Source of the DNA: Membranipora membranacea
Lineage: Eukaryota; Bryozoa; Gymnolaemata; Cheilostomatida; Membraniporidae
Assembly: GCA_914767715.1 (NCBI GenBank)
Contig: OU612066.1
Coordinates: 28,184,283-28,248,282, forward strand
Direction of reading: 5' to 3'
DNA: 64,000 bases
The notes under the pieces are model-generated. The model was not told where the DNA came from and did not search any database. It saw only the letters and a program-made list of their open reading frames with translations. Shown here piece after piece: positions 59,770-64,000 of the stretch (position 1 is its first letter; each line of letters opens with the position of its first letter). Made by a program: the position numbers and the translations under genes.

Positions 59770-62700
59770 CTGCTCCGGACCGAGTGTAACACGCAGGGCC
59801 ACCTTCTTCATGTCGTGATCGTGAAGTTTTTGTAAGTAGGGAGCCAGCGCCACACAGCTAGAGTTAGCTATCGTCTCACTGAACTGTGTAATCTCCATAG
59901 CGTCTATCGTCAAACGAGTCTCGTCGACTTGTACGAAAAACACCTGCAGAAAATTGTTGAAATTCATGTGTGATAGGTCAGGGGAGATGGCTCGGTTAGC
60001 AGGAATATCATGTTAGTTAAATACCTATGCATATTTTTCAGTGACTAGAAAGAATGCGGCACAGTCAATATTGGGTATTTATGTGTCAATCACGCAAAAT
60101 CGTGGAATCTTTCCCTCCTACTATGACCTGAACATACAAGATGCTTTCCTTTGTCTGTCAAAAAGGCAAACTTGGTGGTAAAGAGTCAATTTTACCTGAA
60201 ATGTCATTTGTGACACAGCATTTCAATAAAGCATAAAAAATGACAAGTGACATTTTGTGTATTGGCCTGCAAACTCGGTCACATACATGGCGGGGTCATG
60301 ATAACAGCAGTCCCACAATGCAGTTTTAGAAAGGATTCACTGGATACCCCTTAGCATGCTTGTACATTAGCCTGTCTTAAAAAGCTTTGTTCAGTGAGGG
60401 GAGGGGGCCCACCACACTGAAAAAAGCTTGTCAAGACAGTCTAGCTTGTACATGCAAAGTGCTGTCTCTGGTAGGGCATATCAATAATGAAGACTCATAT
60501 TACCTCAGTCCATCTGATAGTGTATGTATCATGAGTAAGGTCGTTGAATGATTTTACACGTAGGGACATAACTCCATCCATAGGGAAGTCATCGATAGGA
60601 CTGTTCACTCTGGAAAAGAACATGGATGGTTGTAGGTAATCTGCTCAGGTAATAGTGATCTGCTCGGAGATTCTTTTTGTTATACATTTATTGACAACAA
60701 TCTTCAATTATTTAAATGATATTCTATCGAATGTTTGACCAAGTATTAATTTTGTAGCGTTTTTTTAAAAGATCATTAATTTAGTTTAGTAAGTTAAAAC
60801 TCAATTTAATTTGGATTTAAACAATTGAGCTTAATATCATAGTTTGAGTCATAGTTCTTTAATCTACAGCAATCGTTTAATGGTTTTATCCTGAAGAATG
60901 AATTCAAACGATGATTTGAATTTAAAAGATCATAGTCCTGGATAGATTGAGTGAGACCCGGGTCTTATTGAGTTAGCCTACTGGACTGATTGTGTGAGAC
61001 TCAGGGACTGATTGAGTGAGACTCAGGAACTAATTGAGTGAGACTCTGGGACGGATTGAGTGAGATTCTGGGACTTATTGAGTGAGACTTACCCAATATT
61101 ATAATCCTTGTAGTCATCGACCCAAACTATCTTCACTTCTTCAGCTGCCGCATCCTGTCCGTCTGAGCTTCTGCCACATGTCACTGTATACTCCTAAAAT
61201 ACAATACAACGTACTAATACACAATACACTACGATACTGTGTACTCGTTTACAATACAATACTGTATACTCATACACAATACAATCAATTATTGTGTACT
61301 CCTACAATTAAATTAAATACTTTTTTCTCATTACATGTACAATAAAATCAAATCAAATACTGTGAATGCATCTACCATACAATCAAATACAATGTACTAT
61401 AATATGATAAGTTTTATCTCATCATATTCAAGCTACCCTTCTCAGCCATCATGTTTTTGTTATTAATAAATTTTATACTATGTGTGAATATGTAAAAAGA
61501 TTGCTATTACAATGAACTTCTGTATCCATTTGATGAGCTGAGTGATAGCTCATGTCTTAAGGTCAAAACACGTCTACGAGTTCCACCTAAAAAGTCAGAA
61601 CAACGTCCCCATGGTGAACATATTATCTCCCTGCGGCCTTAGCTGATCCTCAGCGGTTTGATCAGCGGTTGCAACCTTAAAGGGCAGAGGGGATTGCACG
61701 TTAACGGTTAACCGCTTTAACATGTTAATTGCGTTAATATGTAATGTATCTTCAGATGACAGAGGAGTACATGGAAACTTATTTACGATCCACTGAGGTA
61801 GCAATCGCTGTGACTGTGTTGAAGACCGAGGGAATCTCAAAAATCAGAGAAGTGATATTCCAGTAAATATCTAATATATTGGAATTTTGTTGAAAGACAT
61901 GTCACAGATTGTGAACGAGGATTTAGTTTCCATGTTTGCACCAGGGACCGCAGCAATTGCAGAGGCTGTCTTTATGTTGTAAACCTCAAAACCTTGTGGA
62001 ACATTTTAAGTGCCTTGGTATGTATCTGCTTGAAAAATTGTTAAGTCACCCACAAGAAGCAATTGTTTCACATTATCTATGACAAGGGTAAAAAGCTGTC
62101 CGTTTCAACAGGAATTTCCCGAGTTGGTGCGGGGTGGTTGGTACCGGTTGGCACGATGATATTTGATGACTGGCCTTCAAATCAACCTCTCATCAATAAT
62201 AATGTACTATTATAATATAACTATGATTGCGTCAAAAGGCAATATCTAGCTTTATGCCATGCTGCCACTTATGTCGGCCATCTTGGATTACAAGGTCGTA
62301 TTTTGACCTATGACAAAATAAGAAGCAAAGGATAATCCACTGACCTTACCCTATATCATTATGACCGCCTTTCATTGGCCAACTACTTTTCTACACAAAG
62401 CCGTCAAAACGCTGATATATATTCATGTCAATGCGTGAAAAGCATATGTCTGGCTTTATGCCATGCTGCCGTTTATGTCGGCTATCTTGGATTACAAGGT
62501 CGTATTTTGACCTATGACAAAATGAGAAGCAATGAATAACCGACAGACGTTACTCTATATTATTATGCCCACCTTTCATTGGTAGCAGTAGATACTATTC
62601 GGTCTCCCTTATATCGTATTGTGACTGCACAAAGCAGAATGCATAAGAGTAGAATCTCACAACAACAAGTATTAAAGCGGTGGTACCACTTTCTATCAAC

Positions 62701-64000
62701 TTTGATTTCAATTCTCCTAAAATTTCTATCTTGTAACGCACAACCTTATCAACTGTATGGAGCATAAGTGTAACATATCAACCTCTATTAAATGTTCTGT
62801 CCTGCTATTTCCCATTATTTTTGTAAACTGAGCTAAATTTATGACAAGCACTTAAATTCCCACAAGGCGCACATGTTACATCCTCATAATAAATGGGGCA
62901 CCGAAAGCACTATTGCGAAAAAAATCTAATGATAAAGTTACAGTTCCCATAAATAAAGCATATTAAACGGAATAACCTACTAAATATACCACGAATCTTA
63001 AGCGTGGACGCTTCAGACTTGCTGTCCTAACCTCTGGTACCCTGCAAAAAATCCACAATTTCTAGACTTTTACCCAAGCGTGGCACATATGAGTCACTTA
63101 ATTTTAAAGACAGGTCAGGTTAAGCCTTTCGCAAAAATGATAGAAAAAAAAAAGACCTTGAACAGTCTCCAGTATTAGGAAGCAAAAATTCCCACGGTCA
63201 ACACCTGTGATCGGATTATCAAGCTTACCATAACTTTGTGAAACTTGCTTCTTTTTTTTTACAAATTCACATTTTAATTGATGGAAATTTGAGCTCAAAT
63301 TACCTATCTTCAGTGAGTAATCAGGTTAATCACCTACTGATTAGATATTAATGATTGACAGTCCAGGGCCACCCAGGATGTCACATTACACTCATAGTTT
63401 GACAGGAAGTGTATGTGCAATCATTTATATAATATCAAAATGGGAGTTATCCCACCTCAATAGTATGCTCATACAAGAGTACTGCTTCCGTGCTTGGAGA
63501 AAAAGCTTCCATATTTCACGTCGCGTTATCATTGAAGCAGTTGGCCATAGCTAGATTATCGATGGTCACATGTATCATATTATTTCAGAAGGATATGTGT
63601 ATAGGCCTGACCTAACGCTGTTGCGGATTTGAGTTCATTTTGGATAATGATTTGAACTGAAGGCCTTAGCAGTGGAGAGTAAACAGCTACCTATCCATTG
63701 CCTTTAGAATAGGAAGAGTGTTACCAAATTTAATGCACCGATTTTGTTCCTTGCAAATTTGTAACCACTTTAATTTAATAGTAAAATAAAAATTTTTGTC
63801 AATAATATAATGTAAACCTTATGGGTATCACAACAGAGCACAAGAAACCAACAGCATACGAGAACCAGCTTTCTTGTTAAAAATGAAATCTTAAGTTCAA
63901 AGTAGTAGTTGATTCGTAATCATGACTAACGTAGTGGTTCCCCTACCTGCATGTTTGTGAGTTTAGCCTTGAACTCATCGAGAGCTTCTTTAGTTATCTG
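59770..64000 (-). CDS. Unidentified multi-exon gene C, both ends incomplete
   Basis: Four minus-strand exons with GT/AG borders and matching phases: 64000-63947 (runs off the edge), 61193-61093, 60609-60504 and 59943-59770. Together they code about 144 residues, including QITKEALDEFKAKLTNMQ, EYTVTCGRSSDG, AEEVKIVWVDDYKDYNIG, VNSPIDDFPMDGVMSLRVKS, DTYTIRWTE and VDETRLTIDAMEITQFSETI. The alternation of hydrophobic and polar residues after the first helix suggests a beta-rich domain. No signal peptide, membrane segment or catalytic motif is visible in this part. I do not recognise the family. The gene continues leftward after the donor at 59764-59769. Confidence 0.75.
60368..60443 (+). mobile_element. 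MITE with TAGCCTGTCTTG termini, copy 2
   Basis: A 76 bp element starting TAGCCTGTCTTAAAAAGCTT and ending AAGCTTGTCAAGACAGTCTA, flanked by a perfect 10 bp direct repeat GCTTGTACAT (60358-60367 and 60444-60453). It is in a gene C intron. Both copies of this family have duplications of 10 bp or more. Confidence 0.82.
60936..61091 (+). repeat. 22 bp minisatellite abutting a splice donor
   Basis: About six degenerate units of GGGACTGATTGAGTGAGACT plus two bases. The array runs into ACTTAC at 61087-61092, the complement of the gene C donor GTAAGT, so the last unit overlaps the splice site. Confidence 0.85.
61194..63946 (-). other. Gene C intron, 2.75 kb
   Basis: No exon recognised. It contains AC/TA-rich simple sequence around 61195-61340 and a 204 bp period duplication at 62229-62586. 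Confidence 0.5.
62229..62586 (+). repeat. Two direct copies, about 155 bp each
   Basis: The segments at about 62229-62385 and 62433-62586 share GGATTACAAGGTCGTATTTT and CTTTATGCCATGCTGCC, with a 204 bp offset and moderate divergence. Likely a tandem duplication or two copies of one element. Confidence 0.75.

Overview
The window reads as animal (metazoan) nuclear DNA. It is AT-rich and intron-dense, with GT..AG splice sites, canonical animal gene families, CaaX-ended nuclear lamin, a paired-like homeobox gene, a tRNA-derived SINE and many small MITE-like inverted repeats. No prokaryotic, viral or organellar genes were seen. The most likely source is a non-vertebrate metazoan, probably a marine invertebrate; the phylum cannot be fixed from the sequence alone. 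Gene models below were assembled by hand from splice sites, exon phases and protein family recognition, so small exons and UTRs are incomplete.

Layout from left to right. 1-4099 is non-coding and repeat-bearing. 4100-6585 (+) holds the 3' part of a Golgi carbohydrate sulfotransferase. 8340-10964 (-) is LAMTOR3, the MP1 scaffold of the Ragulator complex, with its first and last exons not located. 11969-14703 (+) is SURF6, a nucleolar protein. 15635-26869 (-) is a complete 11-exon nuclear lamin of 590 residues. 27175-31684 (+) is a complete 7-exon GET4 of 328 residues, divergently paired with the lamin across 305 bp. 34586-36085 and 37146-41077 (both -) are two small coiled-coil genes I cannot assign to a named family; they look like tandem paralogues. 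47122-55330 (+) is the UNCX/unc-4 homeobox gene, with about 6 kb of gene-free DNA upstream and a 5.3 kb intron inside the homeobox. 59770-64000 (-) holds four exons of an unidentified gene that runs past the right edge.

The genes do not form one pathway. They are mostly housekeeping functions (lysosomal signalling scaffold, ribosome biogenesis, nuclear lamina, tail-anchored protein targeting) beside one developmental regulator. GET4 and UNCX are, as I recall, also neighbours in human 7p22.3, which suggests an old linkage.

The most unusual structural signal is the repeat landscape. Several minisatellite arrays sit directly against, or within a few tens of bases of, splice sites of the sulfotransferase, lamin, coiled-coil, UNCX and right-edge genes. 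At least five small inverted-repeat element families are present, two of them with readable target-site duplications of unusual length (5 bp and 10-12 bp).
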